A stretch of DNA of 32,034 bases from an uncultured Acidobacteriota bacterium. Its GTDB lineage: Bacteria; Acidobacteriota; Vicinamibacteria; Vicinamibacterales; CAVVIG01. The notes under the pieces were generated by a model that was not told the DNA's origin, did not search any database, and saw only the letters and a list, made by a program, of their open reading frames with translations. The stretch is taken from positions 5,759 through 37,792 of the forward strand of contig CADEDC010000057.1 of assembly GCA_902825985.1 (NCBI GenBank), written 5' to 3'. Positions 25,220-32,034 of the stretch are shown piece after piece. The position numbers and the translations under genes were made by a program. The first letter of the stretch is position 1; each line of letters opens with the position of its first letter.

Positions 25220-26701
25220 TCATTGGATTGCGGGCGGCCGTGCGGGCGAGCCTTGCCGCTGGTACGCGTAGAGGCGGTCACCAACCTCCGGGAGGGTCTG
25301 ATAGAGGACGTCGGTATAGCCGACGCCGTTCACCTCAATTCCCGGAAGCTCGACGAGCCCCGTGTTGGAAAGGAACAATCCTCGTGGCCTGAGCATGCTC
25401 GCTACATTCGCAAGCGCCAGTGACTGCTCAAACACGTTGTAGTAGAGGAGCATATCGGTCGCCACAACGAGGTCGAAGCGTTGGTCGTCGGCAAGCCGAT
25501 TGAAACGTTGGAAGATGATGTTCAGATCCCGGGGCTCAATCGCGGTCACCATCTCGGGGCGAATGCGCACGGCTCGCATCTCGGGCCCCCCCGCCTCTGG
25601 AGCTGCGATCGGTGTGGCCGCGATTCCAACGAATTCCCCGAGCTGCCGCCAGTAGGCGGTCAGCCCGGCCGTCCACGGCAGGCCTTGGTCTCGAGGTAGC
25701 TGCAGCGTGTAGGCGCGGCCGTCCCTGGCACGCTCACGAGCCGATTGCAGGTGTTGGTTGATTCTCGGGCTCAGGTCAAGCGTCGTCACACGAAAGTCGC
25801 CAGGCTTCGCTAGTCGATGCCGAATCAGCGCGTCCTGCACAGCGAACGGCTGAATCGTCTGCAACGGGTAGAAATCGTAACCGTCCCGCTTATCCACGAA
25901 ATCGAGCCCCGGTCCTATGATCGCGACGCGCCGGACGCTCGCTGGCCCGAGCAGTCCGCGTGCGGCGATCGATTCGAGAGCCTGCTCGATCCCAAAGCTG
26001 GACAGGATCGACGTGTCTGACGACAAGCCGCGGCGTTGATAGCGAGTGAGTTCCTCCACTCGCTGAGCGCGGGGGTCATTCGAGAGCTGCGCGTCGCGCC
26101 GCGACCGATCGATGTCGTTGAACTCATCGGCCATGCGCGACAATCCGTCCAGCAGGAAGCGACGGGCCAGAACAGCTCCGGCCTCGGCTCCGGGATCGAT
26201 CCCCTGGCGGGTGAGCACGTCGCGAGCAAACTGAAGTCGCTCGTTGAGATCTGCAGTACCGAGAGTCGAGATGAGACTAGTGATGCGTTCACTGATAAGC
26301 CCGTCGTAGCTCAGACGACCCTCAAGGGCTTCGAGTTCGCGGCTCGTCACACGCGGGAGCTTGGTAAAGGACGAGCCGAAGAGTAGCAGGTTCAGCACCG
26401 AATCCTCATCGCCACGAGCGAGACGGTCACGAACTTCTCGATCCCGACGAGAGACCCACGCCGGCCAGAGGGTTTCCATTTCAACTGGCGTCTTCGCCCT
26501 CAGATCGGCCGGGAGTAGATCTTTGCGCAGTCCTTCGAGGGCAGGCCTGGCCTCCGAGTAAGACACCGGGCGTGCGGCGGGCAAGCCGAGGTCGGCCGAT
26601 TGCGGCTGCGCCACGCCCTGCAGCGCCTCGAAAGTGAGGAGGGCGGCGACAAGTAGCAAGACAAGCATTAATCTGTTACGGGCGAACAGTGGGTGAAGCA
26701 T
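25220..26701 (-). CDS. Exported protein with a class I methyltransferase-like domain
   Basis: This 493-residue protein opens with a strong Sec signal (MLHPLFARNRLMLVLLLVAALLTF, cleavage near GVA-Q). Residues ~40-250 are an unnamed helical, charged domain. The C-terminal ~240 residues look like a Rossmann-type methyltransferase. The strand-1 glycine motif RRVAIIGPGLDF is at ~257-268, then an acidic strand-2 end (RVTTLDLSPRI), and a late DLVVATDMLLYYNVFEQSLALANVASMLRPRGLFLSNT typical of AdoMet enzymes. AdoMet is not expected in the periplasm, so either the leader is a membrane anchor with a cytoplasmic domain or the fold has another use. The ATG at 26701 is chosen because the longer frame to 26845 has no signal at its start. 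It converges on the receptor gene (98-bp gap). Function is unknown. Confidence 0.7.
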   Translation of the reverse strand: MLHPLFARNRLMLVLLLVAALLTFEALQGVAQPQSADLGLPAARPVSYSEARPALEGLRKDLLPADLRAKTPVEMETLWPAWVSRRDREVRDRLARGDEDSVLNLLLFGSSFTKLPRVTSRELEALEGRLSYDGLISERITSLISTLGTADLNERLQFARDVLTRQGIDPGAEAGAVLARRFLLDGLSRMADEFNDIDRSRRDAQLSNDPRAQRVEELTRYQRRGLSSDTSILSSFGIEQALESIAARGLLGPASVRRVAIIGPGLDFVDKRDGYDFYPLQTIQPFAVQDALIRHRLAKPGDFRVTTLDLSPRINQHLQSARERARDGRAYTLQLPRDQGLPWTAGLTAYWRQLGEFVGIAATPIAAPEAGGPEMRAVRIRPEMVTAIEPRDLNIIFQRFNRLADDQRFDLVVATDMLLYYNVFEQSLALANVASMLRPRGLFLSNTGLVELPGIEVNGVGYTDVLYQTLPEVGDRLYAYQRQGSPARPPAIQ

Positions 26702-27059
26702 GGAGTCCACCGCCTTACGTCCGGCTCTCCTGACGACGACGGCCTTCTGCGTTTGCGCCAGGCTGGTGACATGCTCGGCGCGGCCTGCATCGGCCGTCTC
26801 TGCGCATTGGCGGTCGAACCGCTCGCCGGTTCCACCAAGCCCCACACCGAGACGACAGCCGTAATTCGTGGGGTCCGCCGGTTGGCGTAAGGATGGCTAT
26901 CGGACGCGCCCCGACGCAGCGCAGATCCCCCCAACGCGCGAAGATTATGGCTCAGCCGATGCGGTGTCAAGCGTGCGCTCGTCGCGTCGCCGTGCAAGGG
27001 GGCTTTGCCGCGCTCCGCCGCCGCGTGGCGTGACAATTCTGGTCGAATGTCGGGCCGCG
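26702..27059. other. Gene-poor region between methyltransferase-like gene and pseudogene
   Basis: About 360 bp with no frame that resembles a protein family. It includes the presumed promoter of the minus-strand exported methyltransferase-like gene, but no consensus element is clear. Composition is somewhat less GC-biased than the flanking genes. No repeat that I can support. Confidence 0.4.
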
Positions 27060-27849
27060 TTCCTCTCGGCGAATCGGCCAGCGCGAAGCGTGTTCTCCAT
27101 GGAGTGATTCGCTTCGTGGCAGGCGTACTCGAACATGCGACCGTTCGAGCGCACCATCACGCTCTCCCCGGACCACGGTCGCACGAAGCTCTCCGGGTCG
27201 TCGATCGCGAACTGATACGCGTTTCGTTCGCACGGAAAGCGGGCGCTGAGACGACGATGCGACGGCGCAGGATGCGACTGCGCGGCGGGCGGGCCCTGTA
27301 GTGTCAGCGCCGCCGCTCGTCGGCGAGCGTGTCACCGTCCCACCGGCCGCGTGATTCGCCCAGCCACCTCTGCAGGCCGCTGGGAAGTCGTGGGCGATCG
27401 TCGAGCGGAACGACCGGCGCGGCGTGCACCATCTCGTTGTGCAGCACCACGTGGTCTTTCGTCTGCACGATCTCCACGTGCTGGTTGTAGCCGACGCCAA
27501 TCATCGGCGGTCCGGAGTTGTAGCCGAGGAGACAGCGCTCGGACGCATCGCGGTCCTCGGGCGCTTCCGCCAGACGCCGCAGGCGTGCGCGGCGATCGCT
27601 GGCCCGCGCCTGCGCGGCAGGCGTGAGCGGCGGCGGCCGACCGCCCGGCGGATCAACGATGAGAGACGTCCGCTTGTCCGGCCCACCTGCGACCCGAACT
27701 CGTACCAGAAGGCGTTGTAGCCGCCCACCCGCCCGGCCGCTGGCGCATCGTCGATGCTGACGACGACGCCGAGCTTGTCCGACTTCTGAGACGGCGCGGT
27801 TGGCCGCAGCCTGTTCGACGAAGGCGGCGGCCTCGGCGTCGGTGACATG
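27060..27849 (-). pseudogene. Remnant of a secreted acidobacterial protein of unknown function
   Basis: Reading minus strand, recognisable pieces of one protein family appear in three frames. First is DAEAAAFVEQAAANRAVSE just after 27849, then a shift to GGYNAFWYEFGSQVGRT, then a shift back to TSLIVDPPGGRPPPL, continuing to RCLLGYNSGPPMIGVGYN and GESRGRWDGDTL near 27320. After a gap, YQFAIDDPESFVRPWSGE and NGRMFEYACHEANHSMEN follow in a third frame to ~27060. Order and spacing fit a family of exported ~300-350-residue proteins abundant in Acidobacteria (YNxFW, RTSLIVDPPDGRxPPLTP, WLGDSRGxWEGDTL, DDPxxFxRPW, EYACHE). At least two frameshifts, an internal loss of ~30-45 residues after GDTL and a missing N-terminus make it non-functional. 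Its surviving 5' edge sits 4 bp from the stop of the adjacent receptor gene. Confidence 0.75.
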
Positions 27850-27853
27850 ACGA

Positions 27854-30793
27854 TCAGAACCTGAACTGGATCCCGAAACGCACGTTGCGCCCGCGCTGAA
27901 TCGAGGTGGGACGGAGCCACGTGGCGCCCGTGCCGGCGAACGCCTGATTCACCTGGTTGATGCTGCGGATGTTGAACAGGTTGTCGAACTCGGCCAGCGC
28001 CGTCATCCGATAGCCGCCCATCGTCATCCGCTTCGAGAACCGGACGTCCATCATCTTGAAGTACTGCTGGTAGATGGTGTTCGGCGGCAGCAGGTTGACG
28101 TTGATCGTGCCGGGCGTCGCCTGTCCGCCGGTCACCGTCCGGCCAGCCGCGGCGGTGTTGACCGGCATGTTGGCGGCGAAGTACGGCGCCACCACGACCA
28201 GCCCGGCGCCCGGTGCGTCGAAGATCTGGAAGTTGACGCTGATCATGACGTTGTACTTGAGCGGCACGCCGCCCGACACCTTGAAGATGTGACGGAAGGG
28301 CGTCTCCTGATCGCAGAACCGGAGGTCGTTGGGGTTCTCCTGCCCGTTGGTGCAGGAGTTGGTGCGCGTCTTGTTCGTGGTGAAGCTCGTCATCGCAAAC
28401 GCCTGCCGCGGCAGCTGGATGTTGGCGCTCACCTCGTAGCCGTCATAGGTGCGGAACTCGCCGGAGTTGGTGAGCCACCCTTGTCGTTGCCCGAGCTTGG
28501 CGGGGTCGAGGTTGTAGAGCGTGATCACTTCGCCGCCGCCGTCGACCAGTTGCGGATGCCGCGGGCCGACGAACGTGAAGGGAATCCAGTCGCTCCCCGG
28601 CGTACCGGCCGTTGCGGTCGGTGACGTCGCCAGGTTGTCGGTGAACGCGAGGTCGAAATAGCGCCGGCGGTAGTAGCCGCCGCCGATCCGCACGCGCGGG
28701 AACAACTCGTGATCGGCCGTGAGTTCATACGTCCAGTTCTTGTCCCGCTTGAGGTCCGGGTCCATCCGGTCGGTGCCCGACAGCGTGCCGAACGCCGCGT
28801 TGGTCGGCCGGCCGATCTCCTCGAACTGCGGTACCGCACGCCCGTTGACGAGCGATACCACGGTGCCGTCGCCGTTGAGATCGGTCCACGGTCGAATGTC
28901 CGTCTGGCTGAAGATCGGGTTGAACTGCGACGTCCGCGACAAGGCATGCCCGGCGACGAACTTGCCGGCGAAGGCCTTCACGGCGGTCTTGCCGTTCCCG
29001 AAGATGTCCCACGCAAAGCCGGTGCGCGTCGCCCAATCGAGCCAGTTCGGCGTGTTCTCGATCGGTCCGGTCATCCGCAGCTCCGGGGTGAAGAACCCCG
29101 CCGGATTGATCTGCGCCGGCACGCCGGCACGGAAGTGATCGACCCGCACGCCGAGGTTGAGCGTCAATCGCTTGAGGCGCCACTGATCCTGCACGTAGGC
29201 GCCGCCGTCGAAGTTGATCTCCATGAGGTTCTGCGACGGACCGTTGGTGACCGACACGTCCAACGGCACGCCGTTGACCGTGCGACGCCGCAGGATGTCG
29301 GCGTTGTACGGATTCGACTGCAGCGCCGTCGCCCAGCGATCCTCGAATCCCGTCTTGATCGAGTGCGAACCGGTCACGTACGACAGCGACACCCTGACGC
29401 TCTTTTTCTTCTCCGTGTTGCTGTAATTGAGATTGTGGTTTTCATCGAGGAACCCGCGCCCGATGTCGAGCCTGGCAATGTCGGTCGCCGCGTTCTCGGG
29501 CTGGAACAGCACCCGGAAGTCACCTCGTTCGTACGAGATGCCGCCTTCGAGCAGGAGGCGGTTGGTCAACGGCGCCGTGTACTTGATCTGCGCGAGCCAC
29601 GCCGGATAGAGCGGCAGCCGCCACGACGCCTCGGGCGACGTGATGACGCCGCCGGTGCTGTAGTTGCCCCGGATCCCCAGGAACCGGGTGTTGTCGAAGC
29701 TGTAGCGCAGCTTGTGGCGCTCGGCCGCCTGATGCGTGATGCGAACCGTCTGCGACCAGTTCAGGACGCCGCCCGTGTCGCCCGGGCACAGGTCGTCGGC
29801 CGGCCGATTGCGACACGGCTCTGGCGTCGCCGGATGATCGGGTTTGAAGTAGGTGTCGAGCACCTGGCTGTTGGACTTGTTGCCCGACACCGACCCGAAG
29901 TACCACAGCTTGTTCTGCTTGATCGGACCACCGATGACCGGGTTGAAGTCGAAGAAGAACTGCTGCGGAACGTAGCGCAGGCCGATCGGCGCCTGCTGCA
30001 GATCGCCGAGGTTGTTGAACTCGAACGCCCGCTTGCTTCCGTAGGCGATGGTCTCGCCCGCCAGCTTGTTGCTGCCTTCCTTCGGAATCAGATTCATGCG
30101 GACGCCGCTCAACGCATACTCGGCGCCTTGCGAGTCGGTGCTGTACACCAGCTCCTCGATCGCCGCTTCCTGTGTCTGCGTGACGCTGCCGACGCCGAGC
30201 CGCCCGGTCCCACGGCCGACCAGGTGCATGCCCGACTTGAAGCCGTCCACCATCGTGTGGCTGTCCTGCGAGTCGGAACCGTGCGCGACCGCGCCGGTGT
30301 TGCCGCCCGGTATGACGACGCCGGGAATGAGCGCAGCGCGTCCCTGCACCGTCCGGGAACCGGGCAGCACCTCGATCTGTTCCTTGGTGAGCACCGTCTG
30401 GGTGATCGTGTTCTGGACGTCAACGATCGGCGCCGCACCCGACACCGTCACGGTTTCCGCGAGCGCGCCGACCTTCATCTCGGCATCGACCTTGGCGTCG
30501 AACGTCCCCTGCAGGATGATGCCCTCGCGTTTGTTCGTGTTGAACCCCGCCATGATGAACGTCACGGTGTAGGTGCCCGGTCGAAGGGCGGTAATCCGAT
30601 ACGCGCCGGCGCCATCCGACGCTGCGGTGCGGACCTTCTCGATGAGCGCCGGACTGGTCACTTCGATGGTGACGCCTGGCAGCACGCCACCCGAGGCATC
30701 GACAACTGTTCCGGAGATGCTCGCTTGCGCGCGAGCGACGGCAGGCAGCAGGACGGCGAAGAGACAAGCCAACGCGAGACGCCAACGACGCAT
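27854..30793 (-). CDS. Oar-like TonB-dependent receptor (second copy)
   Basis: This 979-residue receptor has a Sec signal (RRWRLALACLFAVLLPAVARAQA). A carboxypeptidase-regulatory domain follows (ISGTVVDASGGVLPGVTIEV...GAYRITALRPGTYTVTF), then a plug (LTKEQIEVLPGSRTVQGRAALIPGV, HTMVDGFKSGM), and a long barrel that ends in NVRFGIQFRF with terminal Phe for BAM recognition. The ATG at 30793 has GGGAGG a few bases upstream; a longer frame to 30964 has no signal at its start. Sequence similarity to the receptor at 22098 is architectural rather than close, so this is a paralogue, not a recent duplicate. The stop is 4 bp from the pseudogene remnant, which could once have been a cotranscribed partner. 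Confidence 0.93.
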   Translation of the reverse strand: MRRWRLALACLFAVLLPAVARAQASISGTVVDASGGVLPGVTIEVTSPALIEKVRTAASDGAGAYRITALRPGTYTVTFIMAGFNTNKREGIILQGTFDAKVDAEMKVGALAETVTVSGAAPIVDVQNTITQTVLTKEQIEVLPGSRTVQGRAALIPGVVIPGGNTGAVAHGSDSQDSHTMVDGFKSGMHLVGRGTGRLGVGSVTQTQEAAIEELVYSTDSQGAEYALSGVRMNLIPKEGSNKLAGETIAYGSKRAFEFNNLGDLQQAPIGLRYVPQQFFFDFNPVIGGPIKQNKLWYFGSVSGNKSNSQVLDTYFKPDHPATPEPCRNRPADDLCPGDTGGVLNWSQTVRITHQAAERHKLRYSFDNTRFLGIRGNYSTGGVITSPEASWRLPLYPAWLAQIKYTAPLTNRLLLEGGISYERGDFRVLFQPENAATDIARLDIGRGFLDENHNLNYSNTEKKKSVRVSLSYVTGSHSIKTGFEDRWATALQSNPYNADILRRRTVNGVPLDVSVTNGPSQNLMEINFDGGAYVQDQWRLKRLTLNLGVRVDHFRAGVPAQINPAGFFTPELRMTGPIENTPNWLDWATRTGFAWDIFGNGKTAVKAFAGKFVAGHALSRTSQFNPIFSQTDIRPWTDLNGDGTVVSLVNGRAVPQFEEIGRPTNAAFGTLSGTDRMDPDLKRDKNWTYELTADHELFPRVRIGGGYYRRRYFDLAFTDNLATSPTATAGTPGSDWIPFTFVGPRHPQLVDGGGEVITLYNLDPAKLGQRQGWLTNSGEFRTYDGYEVSANIQLPRQAFAMTSFTTNKTRTNSCTNGQENPNDLRFCDQETPFRHIFKVSGGVPLKYNVMISVNFQIFDAPGAGLVVVAPYFAANMPVNTAAAGRTVTGGQATPGTINVNLLPPNTIYQQYFKMMDVRFSKRMTMGGYRMTALAEFDNLFNIRSINQVNQAFAGTGATWLRPTSIQRGRNVRFGIQFRF

Positions 30794-31059
30794 GTGTGCC
30801 TCCCTCGAGCTGAAGGCCCACGCAGGTGGCGATAGGTCGCACCCACCCGACGTGATCCTCAGCCAACCGAAGCAACGGCGATGGAACCAGACGAGTGGTA
30901 GCGCTCTCGAACGAAACGGCGCGGATTGTCGCACGGCTGTGGGCCGACCGAACGCGGCGTGCACACTTTATTTCGTGCGGGTCGTCATCGATCCACGCGC
31001 GTGGGCGAGCTGCAAGGTGCCGCCGCACTGGCGGACCAGCGAGCCCTGAGCCACCTCAA

Positions 31060-31340
31060 CTAGTGGTAACCTGCGCGCTCTACATAGGGATCGACCAGCG
31101 CGTCGGCGAGGCGATGAAACGGCGCCACGTCGCCGCGGTACGCGCTCCGGATGCTCCACTCGATGATTGTGTGGAGTCCGCACCGGAATCGCCGCGCGCA
31201 TGGCCGCCATGTCAGCATCGGATCGCGGTTCGCGCTGCCAGGCGGCGAACCACGCGAGAAACGGAGCCGGATCCGCGAAGTGGGCTGCCAGCGCCCGCAC
31301 GGTCCCGTGGTCCACGCCAGGGACTGTCCATTCGCTGACG
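31060..31340 (-). pseudogene. selO: C-terminal remnant of protein adenylyltransferase SelO (YdiU)
   Basis: The minus strand encodes HFADPAPFLAWFAAWQREPRSD, AAMRAAIPVRTPHNHRVE and then, one base out of frame, IRSAYRGDVAPFHRLADALVDPYVERAGYH and a TAG at 31062-31060. Joined across a single-base shift near 31150, this matches the conserved C-terminal segment of SelO/YdiU (MRxxNPxYIPRNHRVExAI...GDxAPFxxLLxxLxxPY). Only about 90 of the usual ~480-500 residues survive. The ATP-binding and catalytic parts are absent and the last ~20 family residues are also lost, so the remnant is inactive. A GTG at 31315 could start a 115-residue frame, but that frame leaves the family at the shift. Confidence 0.7.
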
Positions 31341-31388
31341 GCGCCGCTGTGGCAGAATCATCGCCGGACAGGAGGGGGATCGGCAGCG

Positions 31389-31490
31389 ATGGCCAACGAA
31401 CGCTCCGACGAGACCAACGAGCTCGATCGACGCCGCTTCATCAGCGGGGCGGTGACTGGCGCAGCCGGCTTCATGGCCGGCGGCCAGGCC
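31389..31490 (+). pseudogene. Truncated 5' end of a Tat-exported protein gene
   Basis: An ATG at 31389, with AGGAGGGGG at 31370-31378, begins MANERSDETNELDRRRFISG and continues as a short hydrophobic stretch (AVTGAAGFMAGG). This is a textbook twin-arginine signal. After ~34 residues the frame turns into Arg/Trp-rich nonsense and stops at 31556, while the opposite strand carries the start of another exported protein. The mature part of the gene is therefore missing, apparently cut off near 31490. The family cannot be told from the signal alone. Confidence 0.55.
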
Positions 31491-31493
31491 CCT

Positions 31494-31504
31494 GTACACT
31501 GTAC
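31494..31504. repeat. Odd-length palindrome GTACA-C-TGTAC at a gene-fragment junction
   Basis: GTACACTGTAC is a perfect palindrome around a central C. It lies where two convergent gene fragments both lose their coding character, so it may mark the recombination joint or be chance. Confidence 0.5.
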
Positions 31505-31788
31505 GACTGCGCGTGGACGCTGGCGATGGCAGTGTCCGACAGGTTTCGCAGCGTGAGGCGATAGCCAGCGGCGGGCGCGGTGATCACCTCGGCGCGCTCG
31601 ATTCGCAATTCCGGCGTCACGGTTTCGAGCATCGGCACGGCACCAGCGGCGCCGCGTCGATGAGCGTCAACAACGACGAGGGCCATCCGCGCCGGCTCTT
31701 TCGGAGCGGCCAGCACCCGCTGGGCCAACGCACTCAACGTGGAGACGATGCTGACAAGCACCGCCAGCATCCACTCGAGAGCCCGCAT
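31495..31788 (-). pseudogene. Truncated 5' end of a secreted protein gene
   Basis: The minus-strand frame from ATG 31788 encodes a hydrophobic signal (MLAVLVSIVSTLSALAQRVLA), then plausible mature sequence: LETVTPELRIERAEVITAPA and YRLTLRNLSDTAIASVHAQSYS. The latter resembles a beta-sandwich exported domain of unknown function. It then ends abruptly in VQGPGRRP and a stop at 31471, inside the region that encodes the Tat signal on the other strand. The coding character is lost at about 31495, so this looks like a 5' fragment. It could instead be a complete short protein; ribosome site evidence is weak. Confidence 0.45.
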
Positions 31789-31951
31789 ATCGGAAGGTGC
31801 TACACGTTGGGCCCGGAACCGTCAAGATCGCTAGCTCGGTTTGTAACAGGACGTCGAGACGAGTGACGCGCGCCACCCCGCGACCGAGGATGGGGCGAAG
31901 CGCTGGCATAGCATGCTGTTTTCGCTCAACGCGGCTGCGCAACGAACCGCT

Positions 31952-31995
31952 CTCCTGTGCAAGAATCCCCGCCGAGAGGTGCCTTTGCACAGGAG
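31952..31995. repeat. Perfect 11-bp inverted repeat with 22-nt loop
   Basis: CTCCTGTGCAA at 31952-31962 is the exact reverse complement of TTGCACAGGAG at 31985-31995. As RNA it could form an 11-bp hairpin. Its right arm contains AGGAG, a ribosome-site sequence for whatever starts at the window edge. It could be an attenuator, a terminator-like stem without a U-tract, or a protein-binding site. Confidence 0.6.
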
Positions 31996-32034
31996 CTGGA
32001 TTGGTCGAGCCGGTCTCGTCGCACTCGCCATCGC
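31979..32034 (+). CDS. Possible start of an exported protein (cut by the window end)
   Basis: From GTG 31979 (or TTG 31985) the frame reads VPLHRSWIGRAGLVALAIA and runs off the window. Basic residues followed by a hydrophobic run look like the beginning of a signal peptide. Only 18 codons are visible, the start codon is uncertain and the inverted repeat overlaps it, so this is tentative. Confidence 0.3.
   Translation, partial: MPLHRSWIGRAGLVALAI

Noticed and set aside
26967..27500. A 177-codon minus-strand frame covering the pseudogene
   Set aside because: It is the wrong frame of the remnant; the family motifs lie in other frames, and this one is Arg/Thr/Cys-rich without motifs.
28709..30835. 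A 708-codon plus-strand frame opposite the second TonB receptor
   Set aside because: It is Arg/Val/Asp-rich with no recognisable motif, and the receptor on the other strand is complete with signal, plug and terminal Phe.

Overview
The window is GC-rich chromosomal DNA that most resembles an environmental Acidobacteriota genome, probably class Vicinamibacteria. The grounds are: two very large Oar-type TonB-dependent receptors with an N-terminal carboxypeptidase-regulatory domain; a TIGR02999-type ECF sigma factor beside a PknB-type kinase; c-type cytochrome/PQQ-propeller and cytochrome/copper-monooxygenase/TPR proteins; and the remnant of a secreted protein family common in that phylum. This placement is an inference from protein character. 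No rRNA, tRNA, CRISPR array, transposase or integrase was seen.

Layout. Bases 1-2153 hold the 3' part of a membrane protein with a spermidine-synthase-like domain. Convergent to it is a two-gene operon (5056-2218, minus) for L-2,4-diaminobutyrate aminotransferase and decarboxylase, the route from aspartate semialdehyde to 1,3-diaminopropane. Bases 5334-9353 form an envelope/signalling block: a Ser/Thr kinase followed after one base by an OmpA-type lipoprotein, a divergent ECF sigma factor, and a small beta-barrel protein. Then come a hybrid histidine kinase (9669-11891), a tiny CWC cysteine-rich protein, a Tat-exported metallo-beta-lactamase-fold hydrolase, and an ABC-2 exporter (ATPase plus permease).

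The most striking unit is 15823-21887 on the plus strand. It has three closely spaced genes: a cytochrome c-PQQ propeller dehydrogenase; a cytochrome c-copper type II monooxygenase-TPR fusion that keeps all six copper-ligand positions expected from the PHM family; and an RnfD/NqrB-like membrane protein with a C-terminal TPR domain. A TonB-dependent receptor follows at 22098-25121. Read together these suggest a periplasmic oxidation system with a dedicated membrane partner, possibly fed by the receptor; this is a hypothesis.

From about 25.2 kb the window becomes an accessory or decaying region. It holds an exported protein with a methyltransferase-like fold, a frameshifted and internally deleted pseudogene, and a second Oar-like receptor. 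Beyond the receptor are a C-terminal remnant of selO with a frameshift, and two gene starts that run toward each other and are both cut off at a small palindrome near 31.5 kb. A perfect 11-bp inverted repeat lies at 31952-31995, just before the window ends in what may be the start of another exported protein.
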